43,895 nucleotides of DNA from Actinomycetales bacterium UBA1416 (GCA_002304945.1 DBPQ01000051.1:1-43895); one strand, 5' to 3'; positions 1 to 7,737 are shown, counted from the stretch's first letter. Notes: a model not told the origin generated them from the sequence alone. Numbers and translations are program-made.

Positions 1-30
1 CCTAGCCCGGACCGGCCGGGCGGGTCGCGT

Positions 31-36
31 TAGTCT
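31..36 (+). promoter_or_regulatory. -10 hexamer, leaderless promoter for the gene at 43
   Basis: TAGTCT fits TANNNT and ends 6 bases before the GTG at 43. That puts the expected transcription start at or next to the start codon, so the first gene is probably read from a leaderless mRNA. No -35 can be judged because the window begins just upstream. Confidence 0.55.
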
Positions 37-42
37 GGGGAC

Positions 43-396
43 GTGGAGACCGCCGCCGCGATGACCGTCGTCGGCAGCGTGCTGCTCGGCGCGTGGGCTG
101 CGTGGAGGGCCCTGCGGGACAGGCCCGTCATCCTGCGGCAGCTCATCGGGGCCGCCTTCGTGGAGTTCACCCTCGTGCTGACCGCGATCAGTGCGGGTGT
201 CGCCCAGTCCCGCGGTTCGCTCAGTGGGGACCCCCTCGTGCTCTGGGGCTACCTGCTCACCGCGCTGTTCATCCTCCCGGTGGCGGGCGTGTGGGCGTTC
301 GCCGACCGCACGCGCACGTCGAGCCTCGCGCTCCTCGTCGCGTGTGCCACAGTGGCTGTCATGATGTGGCGCAGTCTCCAGGTGGCCGGTCTGTGA
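43..396 (+). CDS. small integral membrane protein, function unknown
   Basis: I do not recognise this 117-residue protein. It is mostly hydrophobic, with about three to four membrane-spanning stretches (roughly residues 7-22, 36-53, 66-85 and 92-108) and short arginine-rich loops, and has no catalytic motif I can see. GTG at 43 was chosen over the in-frame ATG at 61 because a TANNNT -10 ends 6 bases before it. Its TGA overlaps the GTG of the next membrane protein (GTGA), so the two are translationally coupled, and pyrD follows closely. Hypothetical membrane proteins ahead of pyrD occur in other actinobacteria; a role cannot be inferred from that. Confidence 0.7.
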   Translation: METAAAMTVVGSVLLGAWAAWRALRDRPVILRQLIGAAFVEFTLVLTAISAGVAQSRGSLSGDPLVLWGYLLTALFILPVAGVWAFADRTRTSSLALLVACATVAVMMWRSLQVAGL

Positions 397-839
397 CCGC
401 CCAGCTCCCGGACACGCGGCGCCGGGCCTACGGACTCGGACGGGTGCTCATTCTCGTCTACGGGATCTTCGCCCTCGCCGCGACCGCCCGTTCCACCGTC
501 CAGCTCATCCGCGACGCCGAGGCGGCCCCGCTCGCCTACGGGCTGTCCGCCCTCGCCGCGGTCGTCTACATCGTCGCGACGGTCGCGCTCGCCCACAACG
601 GACGCCGGATGAGGAGGGTGGCGTGGGCCGCCGTCGTGGTCGAGCTCACCGGGGTCCTCATGGTCGGGGCGCTCTCGCTCGCCCGGCCCGACCTCTTCCC
701 CGACGAGACGGTCTGGTCGCACTTCGGCAGCGGGTACCTGTACGTCCCGCTCGTCCTGCCGTTCCTGGGCATGGCGTGGCTGTGGCGCTCCGCCCCGGTC
801 CGCATCGAACGCCTCGCCGAGGGTTCGCGCCGGTCCTGA
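393..839 (+). CDS. integral membrane protein, function unknown
   Basis: 148 residues starting at a GTG that overlaps the previous stop codon as GTGA. The protein shows about four hydrophobic helices (approximately residues 14-33, 46-66, 76-95 and 117-133) and a charged C-terminus. The overlap marks it as the second gene of a two-gene unit with the small membrane protein upstream. I recognise no domain. Only 18 bases separate its stop from pyrD, but pyrD has its own -10 there, so co-regulation with pyrimidine synthesis is not certain. The start is fixed mainly by the overlap; there is no ribosome binding site of note. Confidence 0.7.
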   Translation: MTAQLPDTRRRAYGLGRVLILVYGIFALAATARSTVQLIRDAEAAPLAYGLSALAAVVYIVATVALAHNGRRMRRVAWAAVVVELTGVLMVGALSLARPDLFPDETVWSHFGSGYLYVPLVLPFLGMAWLWRSAPVRIERLAEGSRRS

Positions 840-844
840 TCCAC

Positions 845-850
845 TAGCAT
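845..850 (+). promoter_or_regulatory. -10 hexamer, leaderless promoter for pyrD
   Basis: TAGCAT ends 7 bases before the GTG at 858. The geometry is the same as at other leaderless starts in the window. It lies just after the stop codon of the upstream membrane protein. Confidence 0.55.
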
Positions 851-857
851 CGGGGTC

Positions 858-1883
858 GTGTACCGCCTCCTGTACGACACCGTCCTCGTCCACACCGATC
901 CGGAGGCGGCCCATCACGCCGCGATCGAGGCGATCGCCGCCGCCGGCCGCACCGAGCCGACCCGGCGCGCACTGAAGGCGAGCGTGGGGGCCCTGCCGGG
1001 ACGCGTCCCGAACCCGCGCCTCCTCGTGTTCCCCCGCGCGTTCCCCGGAGTACTCGGCCTCTGCGCGGGGATGGACAAGAACGCCGAGGCGGTCCTCGGC
1101 ATGGACGCCCTGGGGTTCGGGTTCGTGGAGGTCGGAACCGTCACGGCGGAGCCGCAGGCAGGCAACCCCCGGCCCCGCCTCTGGCGCCACCCCGACATGC
1201 GCGCGCTGCGCAACCGCATGGGTTTCAACAACGACGGCGCGGCCACGGTCGGGCAGCGGTTGCGGGAGCTCCGGCGCTCGCCGGCGGGGCGCGCCGTCGT
1301 CGTCGGCGTCAACCTCGGCAAGACGCGGACCACCGCACTCGAGGACGCCGAGGCCGACTACCGCTCCTCCACCCACGAGGTCGCCCGCTGGGCGGACTAC
1401 CTGGTGGTGAACGTGTCCTCGCCCAACACCCCGGGGCTGCGGGAGCTGCAGCAGGTCGAGGCCCTGCGCCCCATCGCGCGCGCTGTGCGGGAGGAGGCGC
1501 GCCGCGTGTCCGGCCGCGACGTCCCGGTCCTCGTGAAGATCGCCCCCGACCTGGCGGACGACGAACTCACGGCCATCGCCGCCATGGTGGTGGAGGAGGG
1601 GCTCGCGGGCGTGGTGGCCGTCAACACCACCATCGCCCATGACCTCGGCCCCGGCGGGCTCTCCGGACCACCCCTGCGGGACCGTGCCCTCGAGGTGGTG
1701 CGCCTGCTGCGGCGCGACCTCGGGGCGCGACCGGTGATCATCGCCTCCGGCGGGATCACCGACGCGGCGACGGGCCGGGAGTTCCTCGACGCCGGCGCCG
1801 ACCTCCTACAGGCCTACACCGCGTTCGTGTACGAGGGCCCGCTCTGGCCCGGGCGCGTCAACAGGGCACTCGCCCGGGCCTGA
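858..1883 (+). CDS. pyrD: dihydroorotate dehydrogenase (quinone), class 2
   Basis: This enzyme oxidises dihydroorotate to orotate in de novo pyrimidine synthesis and passes electrons to the quinone pool at the membrane. The 341-residue length and the N-terminal helical extension before the FMN barrel are typical of class 2 enzymes. Visible family blocks are LCAGMDKNAEAV near residue 71, the GTVTAEPQAGNPRPRL and NRMGFNND region, NVSSPNTPGLRELQ near residue 185, and the C-terminal FMN-phosphate segment IIASGGITDA. The serine of the NVSSPNTPG block is the expected catalytic base of class 2. GTG 858 is supported by the leaderless -10. It converges on the aldo/keto reductase with a 7-base gap. Confidence 0.96.
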   Translation: MYRLLYDTVLVHTDPEAAHHAAIEAIAAAGRTEPTRRALKASVGALPGRVPNPRLLVFPRAFPGVLGLCAGMDKNAEAVLGMDALGFGFVEVGTVTAEPQAGNPRPRLWRHPDMRALRNRMGFNNDGAATVGQRLRELRRSPAGRAVVVGVNLGKTRTTALEDAEADYRSSTHEVARWADYLVVNVSSPNTPGLRELQQVEALRPIARAVREEARRVSGRDVPVLVKIAPDLADDELTAIAAMVVEEGLAGVVAVNTTIAHDLGPGGLSGPPLRDRALEVVRLLRRDLGARPVIIASGGITDAATGREFLDAGADLLQAYTAFVYEGPLWPGRVNRALARA

Positions 1884-1890
1884 GGTCCTC

Positions 1891-2898
1891 TCAGCAGGGG
1901 CGGGCGGCGGGGGCGTTCCGGGCGGTCAGGCCGGGGTCGCGGACCGGGACATCGCCCAGCACCTCGTCGATCCGCGTCATGACGTCGGACGGGAGCACCA
2001 CGCCGGACGCCCTGACGTTGTCCGCCACCTGCTCCGGGCGGGACGCCCCGATGATCGCTGCGGCCACGTTGTCGTTCTGCAGCACCCAGGCGATGGCGAG
2101 CTGCACCATCGTGAGGCCGAGATCTGCGGCGATCGGCTGGAGCCCCTGCACCGCGGTGAGGACGCGGTCGTCCATCCACCGCTTGATCATGGTCGCCCCA
2201 CCCTTCGCGTCCGTCGCCCGTGATCCCTCGGGCAGCGGCTGGCCGGGGCGGTACTTCCCGGTGAGCACCCCTTGTGCCACCGGGGAGAACACCACCTGCG
2301 AGAGGCCGAGTTCCGCGCTGGTGGGGACCACCTCGTCCTCGATCACCCGCCACAGCATGGAGTACTGCGGCTGCGAGGAGATCAGCGGGACGTGCAGGTC
2401 ACGTGCGAGCGCGTGCCCGGCGCGGATCTGGTCCGCCGTCCACTCGCTGACACCGATGTAATGCGCCCGGCCCGAGCGCACGACGTCGGCGAACGCCAGC
2501 ATCGTCTCCTCCAGCGGTGTCTCCGTGTCGTACCGGTGGGCCTGGAAGACGTCAACGTGGTCAGTGCCGAGCCGGCGGAGGGAGCCGTCGATGGACTCGA
2601 GGATGTGCTTGCGGGACAACCCGCAGTCATTCGCGCCGCGCGGGCCGACCGGCCAGTACGTCTTGGTCATGAGGACGAGCGACTCGCGCCGCTGGCCCTT
2701 CAGCGCCGCGCCGAGCACCTCCTCTGCGACGGTGTTCGCGTAGACGTCCGCGGTGTCGAAGGTGTTGATTCCGGCGTCGAGGGCGGCGTGCACGCACGCG
2801 ATGGCCGTTTCGTTCTCCACCTGCGAGCCGTGCGTGAGCCAGTTGCCGTAGGTGATCTCGTTGATCTTCAGTCCGCTGTTGCCGAGGTATCGATACAT
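1891..2898 (-). CDS. aldo/keto reductase family protein
   Basis: A 335-residue NAD(P)H-dependent oxidoreductase of the aldo/keto reductase superfamily, resembling the YghZ / potassium-channel beta-subunit branch. It begins MYRYLGNSGLKINEI, has the catalytic-tetrad signatures NTFDTADVY (Asp, Tyr) and LVLMTKTYWP (Lys), the block DVFQAHRYDTETPLEETM in which the usual catalytic His is preserved, and the cofactor-binding C-terminal segment ending IIGASRPEQVADN. Substrate cannot be told from sequence. ATG 2898 was chosen because a TATCAT -10 ends 6 bases upstream. It is transcribed on its own, between pyrD (convergent) and DUF3043 (same strand, 23-base gap). Confidence 0.93.
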   Translation of the reverse strand: MYRYLGNSGLKINEITYGNWLTHGSQVENETAIACVHAALDAGINTFDTADVYANTVAEEVLGAALKGQRRESLVLMTKTYWPVGPRGANDCGLSRKHILESIDGSLRRLGTDHVDVFQAHRYDTETPLEETMLAFADVVRSGRAHYIGVSEWTADQIRAGHALARDLHVPLISSQPQYSMLWRVIEDEVVPTSAELGLSQVVFSPVAQGVLTGKYRPGQPLPEGSRATDAKGGATMIKRWMDDRVLTAVQGLQPIAADLGLTMVQLAIAWVLQNDNVAAAIIGASRPEQVADNVRASGVVLPSDVMTRIDEVLGDVPVRDPGLTARNAPAARPC

Positions 2899-2904
2899 GA
2901 ACCG

Positions 2905-2910
2905 ATGATA
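2905..2910 (-). promoter_or_regulatory. -10 hexamer, leaderless promoter for aldo/keto reductase
   Basis: On the minus strand this reads TATCAT and ends 6 bases before the ATG at 2898. The promoter lies in the 23-base gap after the DUF3043 stop codon, so its -35 region would fall inside the 3' end of that gene. Confidence 0.6.
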
Positions 2911-2921
2911 CGGGGTGTCGT

Positions 2922-3509
2922 TCAGGGTCGTTGCGGCTGGTTCTGGGGCCATTCGCCGCGCTTGACCTGCGGCTTCGGCATGCGGAAGCGGCGCAGCATG
3001 AAGCTGCGCTGGAAGGCGTACATCCCGGTCCACGCCGGCACCTCGTCGTCGTCGAACCGGGCGCGCAGGTGGCGCTTCAGGAGCCAGACCATCACGAGGG
3101 AGTCGGCGACGCCTCCGAGGACGACGGCGTACATCGCCAGCGTCGCAACCCAGGCGACCTCGGGGTACATGCTCGCCAGCAGCATGACGAACAGGATGAG
3201 GAACGCGATCGGCATGAAGACCTCGCCGATGGACCAGCGGGCGTCGACGTAGTCGCGGGCGAAGCGGCGTGCCTTCCCCCGGTCCCGTGCCGGCATGTAC
3301 CGATCGTCACCCACCAGCATCGCCTGGTGCTGCCGGGCGTAGGCCTCATCGCGCTTCGCACGCTGGGCCGCTCGCGCCGCCTTGCGGTCGGTCTGCACGA
3401 GCGGGCGCTGGCGGGCGGCCTGCGACTGCTTCCGCTTCGGCGTGGGGTGACCCTTGCCGCGCGGGGCGGGGGCCGGTTCGGGCTGGTCGGCGGGCTTGCG
3501 GGAGAACAC
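2922..3509 (-). CDS. DUF3043 membrane protein
   Basis: A 195-residue member of the actinobacterial DUF3043 family, whose function is unknown. The N-terminal third is highly basic and proline/glutamine rich and carries the GKGHPTPKRKQS block that marks the family. Two hydrophobic segments follow (approximately residues 102-123 and 126-148), then a basic tail with MYAFQRSFMLRRFRMPKP. The first residues are VFSRKPADQP from a GTG at 3509, preceded 7 bases upstream by TAGGAT. It is divergent from the M20 dipeptidase gene, a neighbour pairing I recall from other Micrococcales. The two leaderless promoters lie back to back in 55 bases. Confidence 0.88.
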   Translation of the reverse strand: MFSRKPADQPEPAPAPRGKGHPTPKRKQSQAARQRPLVQTDRKAARAAQRAKRDEAYARQHQAMLVGDDRYMPARDRGKARRFARDYVDARWSIGEVFMPIAFLILFVMLLASMYPEVAWVATLAMYAVVLGGVADSLVMVWLLKRHLRARFDDDEVPAWTGMYAFQRSFMLRRFRMPKPQVKRGEWPQNQPQRP

Positions 3510-3516
3510 GACACCG

Positions 3517-3522
3517 ATCCTA
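3517..3522 (-). promoter_or_regulatory. -10 hexamer, leaderless promoter for DUF3043
   Basis: Reads TAGGAT on the minus strand and ends 7 bases before the GTG at 3509. It is 30 bases from the oppositely directed -10 of the M20 gene. Confidence 0.6.
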
Positions 3523-3552
3523 GTCGACGGGAGCCGGCCGGCCCCCGCGAGG

Positions 3553-3558
3553 TACCCT
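3553..3558 (+). promoter_or_regulatory. -10 hexamer, leaderless promoter for M20 dipeptidase
   Basis: TACCCT ends 6 bases before the GTG at 3565. Together with the minus-strand -10 at 3517-3522 it forms a compact divergent promoter pair. Confidence 0.55.
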
Positions 3559-3564
3559 CGGGAC

Positions 3565-4935
3565 GTGGTCACCATCTCCGAACTCCGCACCCGCGTGGAC
3601 GCCGCCCTCGACCGGACCGTCGAGGACCTGGCAGCTCTCGTGAGGATCCCCAGCGTCTCCGCAGACACCTTCGACCAGTCGACCCTGGACGCCAGCGCCG
3701 CGATGGTGCGGGGCCTCCTCGAGGACGCGGGGCTGACCGCGACGGTCTCCTCCGCCCCCGCTCCGTCCGGGGCGCCGGGCCGGCCGGCCGTGCTCGCCGC
3801 CCGGCCGGCGGCCGACGGCCTCCCGACCGTCCTGCTGTACGCGCACCACGACGTCCAGCCCCCCGGACCCCACGAGGACTGGGACCAGGAGGACCCGTTC
3901 GAGCCCGTGGTGCGGGGCGAGCGCCTGTACGCACGGGGGAGTGCCGACGACAAGGCCGGCGTCATCGCGCACGTCGCGGCGTTGCGGGCCCTGGGCGAGG
4001 ACCTGGCGGTGGGCGTGCGCTGCTTCGTGGAGGGGGAGGAGGAGGTGGGTTCGCCGTCGTTCGTGAATTTCCTGACCTCGCACCGGGACGCCCTGGCAGC
4101 CGACGTCATCGTGGTCCTCGACTCCAGCAACTGGAAGGTGGGAGTCCCCGCCCTGACCACGTCCCTGCGTGGCCTCGTCGAGTGCCAGGTGGAGCTCCGC
4201 GTGGCCGAGCACGCCCTCCACTCCGGGATGTACGGCGGTCCGGTCCTCGACGCGCCGACGCTCATGTGCCGGCTGCTCGCCAGCCTCCACGACGAGAACG
4301 GGGACGTCGCGGTCCCCGGTCTCCTCCACCGCGAGGCCGCGCCCATCGACTACCCGGAGGCGGACTTCCGTGCCGACGCCGCCGTGGTGGACGGGTACCG
4401 GCTCGCCGGGACGGGCAGCATCCCCTCCCGTCTGTGGACGAGACCCGCGCTCGGCATCGTCGGCTTCGACGCCACCCCGGTCGACCGCCGTTCCAACACG
4501 ATCGCCCCCACCTGTCGAGCAGCCCTCTCTCTCCGGGTGGCGCCCGGTCAGGACCCGGCCGAGGCGTGGACCGCCCTCGAGTCACACCTCCGGGCCCACG
4601 TCCCGTTCGGCGCACAGGTCACCATCACCCCGGGTGAGCAGGGCCCGGCGTTCCTCGCGGCGGGGGAGAGCCCCGCGATGCGCCTCGCCCACTGGGCGCT
4701 GCGCGAGGCGTGGGGCGTGGACGGCGTGGAGATCGGGGTGGGCGGCTCGATCCCGTTCATCGCGGACCTCGCGCAGGTCTTCCCGGACGCCGAGATCCTC
4801 GTGACCGGGATCGAGGACCCCGACACGCGGGCCCACTCCGGCAACGAGTCCATCCACCTCGGCGAGCTGCGGAACGCGATCCTCGCGGAGGCGCTCATGC
4901 TCGCCCGGCTCTCCGGGACGCTCGTCGAGGAGTGA
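3565..4935 (+). CDS. M20 family metallo-dipeptidase
   Basis: A 456-residue zinc peptidase of the M20/M28 fold, likely a cytoplasmic dipeptidase (homologue of mycobacterial Rv2141c). The first metal ligand and catalytic Asp are in LLYAHHDVQPP (near residue 95), the bridging Asp in RGSADDKAG, the catalytic Glu and next ligand in VEGEEEVGS. The dimerisation lid domain begins around VECQVELRV, and a C-terminal histidine lies in the DTRAHSGNESIH segment. GTG 3565 (start VTISELRTRVDAAL) is preferred over the upstream in-frame ATG at 3454, which lies inside divergent DUF3043. The gene ends inside a 15-base tandem repeat shared with the convergent gene's stop. Confidence 0.93.
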   Translation: MVTISELRTRVDAALDRTVEDLAALVRIPSVSADTFDQSTLDASAAMVRGLLEDAGLTATVSSAPAPSGAPGRPAVLAARPAADGLPTVLLYAHHDVQPPGPHEDWDQEDPFEPVVRGERLYARGSADDKAGVIAHVAALRALGEDLAVGVRCFVEGEEEVGSPSFVNFLTSHRDALAADVIVVLDSSNWKVGVPALTTSLRGLVECQVELRVAEHALHSGMYGGPVLDAPTLMCRLLASLHDENGDVAVPGLLHREAAPIDYPEADFRADAAVVDGYRLAGTGSIPSRLWTRPALGIVGFDATPVDRRSNTIAPTCRAALSLRVAPGQDPAEAWTALESHLRAHVPFGAQVTITPGEQGPAFLAAGESPAMRLAHWALREAWGVDGVEIGVGGSIPFIADLAQVFPDAEILVTGIEDPDTRAHSGNESIHLGELRNAILAEALMLARLSGTLVEE

Positions 4936-4956
4936 GCGTCAGAGGAGTGAGCGTCA
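4927..4956. repeat. 15-bp perfect tandem duplication across two stop codons
   Basis: GAGGAGTGAGCGTCA occurs twice head to tail (4927-4941 and 4942-4956). The first copy carries the TGA of the M20 gene and the second carries the stop of the convergent DUF4333 gene. Each copy contains both potential stops in frame. Confidence 0.9.
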
Positions 4957-5385
4957 GGGAGTCGGCTCGGTGGTCTCCTCGGCGGCCTCCTCCGGCGCGG
5001 GCGGGCTCTCCTCCACCGGGGTCTCCTCGACGGGAGTCTCCTCGGCCGGGGCGGACGGATCCGGGCTCGCCTCCTCGGCGGTGGACACCGCGATGTCGAA
5101 CATGACGACGCGTTCGGCCTCGTCGATCTCCGTCACCGTGGCCTCGACGACCAGCGCGGTGGTGACCTCCTCGGAGGCCGCGATGGTGCAGGTGGCAGTG
5201 GCACCGACCTCGGCGGGCAGCTCGGCCGGGCAGTCCACCTCGGGCGCCACGCCCACCTCCTCCTCCATGCGCGAGCTGATCTCGGCGGCGAGGTCGTCGG
5301 GCGCGATCGGGGGGACGCCGCCGTCGTCCGCGCAGCCCGTGAGGGCCGCGGCGAGGAGCAGGCCGGCGAGGACGAATCTCGACAT
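4954..5385 (-). CDS. DUF4333 domain lipoprotein
   Basis: A 143-residue secreted lipoprotein. The signal sequence MSRFVLAGLLLAAALTGCA ends in a lipobox with Cys18 as the lipidated residue. The DUF4333 core follows, with two cysteines (in VDCPAELP and ATCTIA) spaced as expected for a disulfide. The last 35 residues are a low-complexity Pro/Glu/Thr tail with the repeat EETPVEETPVEES, probably an extended linker at the cell surface. Function of the family is unknown. A CATTCT hexamer, a degenerate TANNNT, ends 7 bases before the ATG, so this gene may also be leaderless. It diverges from the glycerate kinase gene. Confidence 0.85.
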   Translation of the reverse strand: MSRFVLAGLLLAAALTGCADDGGVPPIAPDDLAAEISSRMEEEVGVAPEVDCPAELPAEVGATATCTIAASEEVTTALVVEATVTEIDEAERVVMFDIAVSTAEEASPDPSAPAEETPVEETPVEESPPAPEEAAEETTEPTP

Positions 5386-5392
5386 GGGTACC

Positions 5393-5398
5393 AGAATG
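5393..5398 (-). promoter_or_regulatory. possible -10 hexamer for the DUF4333 lipoprotein gene
   Basis: CATTCT on the minus strand keeps the A2 and T6 positions and ends 7 bases before the ATG at 5385. It is weaker than the other leaderless promoters because the first T is replaced by C. Confidence 0.35.
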
Positions 5399-5436
5399 GC
5401 ACAGCGCCACACGGCGCGGGGGAGGGAGTGGAGCCG

Positions 5437-6375
5437 ATGAGGATCGTGGTGGGGACCAGTGCCGTCCGCGACACAACCGCGGCGGAACTCGGGGCCGCCG
5501 TCGTCCGCGGGTGGCGCGCGACGGCACCGGACGAGTTGGCGGTCCACCTGCTGTCCGACGGCGTGACCGGGCTCGCCGACGCCGTCGCCGCCTCGCCGGG
5601 CCCCCAGCCCGCCGTCATCGAGACGGCGAACCTGCTCACGGGCACGTCCACCGCACCGGTTGCCGAGGCCCTGCTCGACACCCTCGACAGCGGAGTGGGC
5701 CGGGTGGTGCTCGGCATGGGGCGGTCCGCGGTGCACGACGGCGGGCGGGGCTTCGCGGCGGTCATGCGAAGACGCTTCGGGTCCCTGGCAGCCGCACGTG
5801 AACGGCTGTCGGGGCACGACATCGTGGTGCTCGGCAACGAGCGGCTCCCCCTCGTCGGGCTGCACGGCGCCGGCGCCCAGCTCGCGGCCACCTTCGGTGC
5901 GGAGCGGGCTCAGCGGCTCGACCGGGAGGTGGCGGACTTCGCGGCGGCGGTCGAGGCGGAGCTGCCCCACGATCTGCTCTCCGGCCGGCCGCTGCGCCTC
6001 GCGACGGCGGACCACTCGGGTCTGGGCGGCGGGAGTGCGTTCCTCGCCCTGGCGCTCGGGGCGCGCGCCCGGAGCGGCATCGCGTGGACCGTGGACGCGT
6101 CGGGTCTGTCGGAGGCGGTCGTGACGGCGGACCTGTGCGTGGTCGTCGTCGAGGAGATGGACGCACTCGCGCTCGAGGACTCCGCTGCAGCGGCGGTCGC
6201 GCCGGCCGCCCTCGCAGCGGGGTGTCCCGTGATCGTCCTGACCGGCGAGGACCACACGTCCCGCCACCAGCGTGCCGGGCTCGGCATCGTCGGCTCCTAC
6301 GCCACCGGGGGGCCGCTGGGTCCCGCCGCACTGGCGGAGCGCGTGGTGCGGGTCGCGCGCACCTGGACCCGGTGA
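5437..6375 (+). CDS. glycerate kinase family protein
   Basis: 312 residues with the overall layout of the GckA/GlxK-type glycerate kinase family (Rv2205c-like in mycobacteria). It has an N-terminal VGTSAVRDTTAAELGAAVVRGW block, VLGMGRSAVHDGGRGF near residue 92 corresponding to the glycine-rich phosphate region, and the C-terminal EEMDALALEDSA and PVIVLTGEDH segments. It is shorter than E. coli-type enzymes (about 380 residues) and several active-site blocks are weak, so kinase activity is uncertain. ATG 5437 is preferred over GTG 5428 because GGGGAGGG at 5419-5426 is about 10 bases from it but only 1 base from the GTG. It sits upstream of an erpA-type gene, as in mycobacteria. Confidence 0.8.
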   Translation: MRIVVGTSAVRDTTAAELGAAVVRGWRATAPDELAVHLLSDGVTGLADAVAASPGPQPAVIETANLLTGTSTAPVAEALLDTLDSGVGRVVLGMGRSAVHDGGRGFAAVMRRRFGSLAAARERLSGHDIVVLGNERLPLVGLHGAGAQLAATFGAERAQRLDREVADFAAAVEAELPHDLLSGRPLRLATADHSGLGGGSAFLALALGARARSGIAWTVDASGLSEAVVTADLCVVVVEEMDALALEDSAAAAVAPAALAAGCPVIVLTGEDHTSRHQRAGLGIVGSYATGGPLGPAALAERVVRVARTWTR

Positions 6376-6416
6376 GTTTCGCTCACAGCGATTGGCCGGA
6401 GCGGGTGCCCAGCACG

Positions 6417-6422
6417 TACCCT
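6417..6422 (+). promoter_or_regulatory. -10 hexamer upstream of erpA-like gene
   Basis: TACCCT lies 27 bases before the ATG at 6450, with a TTGGCC sequence 19 bases further upstream as a poor -35 candidate. The leader is long enough to hold the GGAAGGAG ribosome binding site, so this gene would not be leaderless. Confidence 0.4.
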
Positions 6423-6449
6423 CGAACCTGCACCGGAAGGAGATCCACC

Positions 6450-6797
6450 ATGACCCAGACCGACACCCAGTCCCACAACGTCGCACTCACCCCCGTGGCC
6501 GCCACCAAGGTGAGGAGCCTGCTGGAGCAGGAGGGCCGCGACGACCTGCGTCTGCGGATCGCCGTGCAGCCGGGTGGCTGCTCCGGGCTGATCTACCAGC
6601 TGTACTTCGACGAGCGCGTCCTCGACGGCGACGCGACCAAGGATTTCGACGGCGTCGAGGTGATCGTGGACCGCATGAGCGCCCCCTACCTCGACGGCGC
6701 GACCATCGACTTCGCCGACACGATCGAGCAGCAGGGCTTCACCATCGACAACCCGAACGCCCAGGGCTCCTGCGCCTGCGGCGACTCCTTCCACTGA
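6450..6797 (+). CDS. erpA: iron-sulfur cluster insertion protein, HesB/IscA/ErpA family
   Basis: A 115-residue A-type carrier that receives or hands on Fe-S clusters in the cytoplasm (Rv2204c-like). The three conserved cysteines are present: one in VQPGGCSGLIYQLYF and the pair in the C-terminal GSCACGDSF. The HesB core begins at VALTPVAATKVRSLLEQEG. ATG 6450 follows an excellent ribosome binding site, GGAAGGAG at 6435-6442. The FKBP lipoprotein gene starts 14 bases after its stop, so the two are probably cotranscribed. A plausible client nearby is the Rieske Fe-S protein QcrA, though that is only inference from position. Confidence 0.93.
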   Translation: MTQTDTQSHNVALTPVAATKVRSLLEQEGRDDLRLRIAVQPGGCSGLIYQLYFDERVLDGDATKDFDGVEVIVDRMSAPYLDGATIDFADTIEQQGFTIDNPNAQGSCACGDSFH

Positions 6798-6811
6798 GCG
6801 CCCGGCCCGCC

Positions 6812-7681
6812 GTGCGTCGCATCCTCCTCGTGCCCGTCGCCCTCCTGGCCCTGGTGGTCGCCGGCTGCGGCAGCGCCGAGACCGCACCGGCGGTCGAGGT
6901 GGACGGGGCGTTCGGCGAACAGCCCACCCTCTCGTTTCCCGATGCCGAACCGCCGGCGGAACTCACCGTCGACATCCTCAGCCCGGGCGACGGCCAGGAG
7001 GTGGCCGCCGGGGACTTCCTCGTGGCCGACTACATCGGGCAGGTGTGGGGTGCGGCGGAGTCGTTCAACGACTCCTTCGCCGTCGGCCAGGTCGCGGGCT
7101 TCTCGCTCGACCAGGTGATCGGCGGCTGGCAGGAGGGGCTGCCGGGCACCCACGTGGGCGACCGCGTCCTGCTGTCGATCCCGCCGGACCTCGGGTACCC
7201 CGAGGGGAACCCGGACGCCGGCATCGCGGAGGGTGACACGCTCGTCTTCGTCGTCGACATCCTCGCCGCCCTCGGCCCTGACGACCTGGCCGCGCAGGCA
7301 GATGCCGCCGACACCGGGGCATTGGCGGACCTCCCCGTCACTGTGTCAGGCGCGTTGGGTGAGCAGGCGGACATTCAGGTGGCGCCGGACAGCGACGAAC
7401 CGACTGAGCTCACCGTGACGACCATCGCCGAGGGCAGCGGGGATCAGGTCGGTGACGAGGGCAGCGTGGTCGTCTCCTTCGCCGCGACCGGCTGGGACGG
7501 CTCCGACGGCGGGTCGACCTGGGACTACGGCGCCCCCGAGACCATCCCGCTCGGCCTCGGCACCCTCTTCGACGAACTCGTCGGCGTCCCTGTGGGGTCG
7601 CGCGTCGTCGCCCTGGTCCCGGCGGACGGGGAGACTCCCGCGATCGCCGCGGTCATCGACGTCGTCGCCCACGTCGGCTGA
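6812..7681 (+). CDS. lipoprotein with two FKBP-type prolyl isomerase domains
   Basis: A 289-residue exported lipoprotein. The N-terminus VRRILLVPVALLALVVAGC has a lipobox with Cys19. Domain one (about residues 45-150) carries the FKBP landmarks VAADYIGQVW-like strand, VIGGWQEGLPGTHVGDR and IPPDLGYP, so it probably binds peptidyl-prolyl bonds. Domain two (about residues 170-289) has the same order but lost most active-site residues (for example the GW of VIGGW and the GYP block), so it looks like a structural or binding domain. It probably helps fold secreted proteins. The GTG start is 14 bases after erpA with no clear ribosome binding site, suggesting coupling to the upstream gene. ctaC follows 112 bases later. 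Confidence 0.85.
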   Translation: MRRILLVPVALLALVVAGCGSAETAPAVEVDGAFGEQPTLSFPDAEPPAELTVDILSPGDGQEVAAGDFLVADYIGQVWGAAESFNDSFAVGQVAGFSLDQVIGGWQEGLPGTHVGDRVLLSIPPDLGYPEGNPDAGIAEGDTLVFVVDILAALGPDDLAAQADAADTGALADLPVTVSGALGEQADIQVAPDSDEPTELTVTTIAEGSGDQVGDEGSVVVSFAATGWDGSDGGSTWDYGAPETIPLGLGTLFDELVGVPVGSRVVALVPADGETPAIAAVIDVVAHVG

Positions 7682-7737
7682 CGGTCCGGACGGTGAGAGA
7701 GGCGTGCCTCGGCGCGCGATCCGGCACACTGAGGTTG

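Noticed and set aside
5428..5430. GTG 5428 as start of the glycerate-kinase-family gene
   Set aside because: The GGGGAGGG ribosome binding site ends only one base before it, which is too close. ATG 5437 is better spaced and begins at the conserved strand MRIVVGTS.
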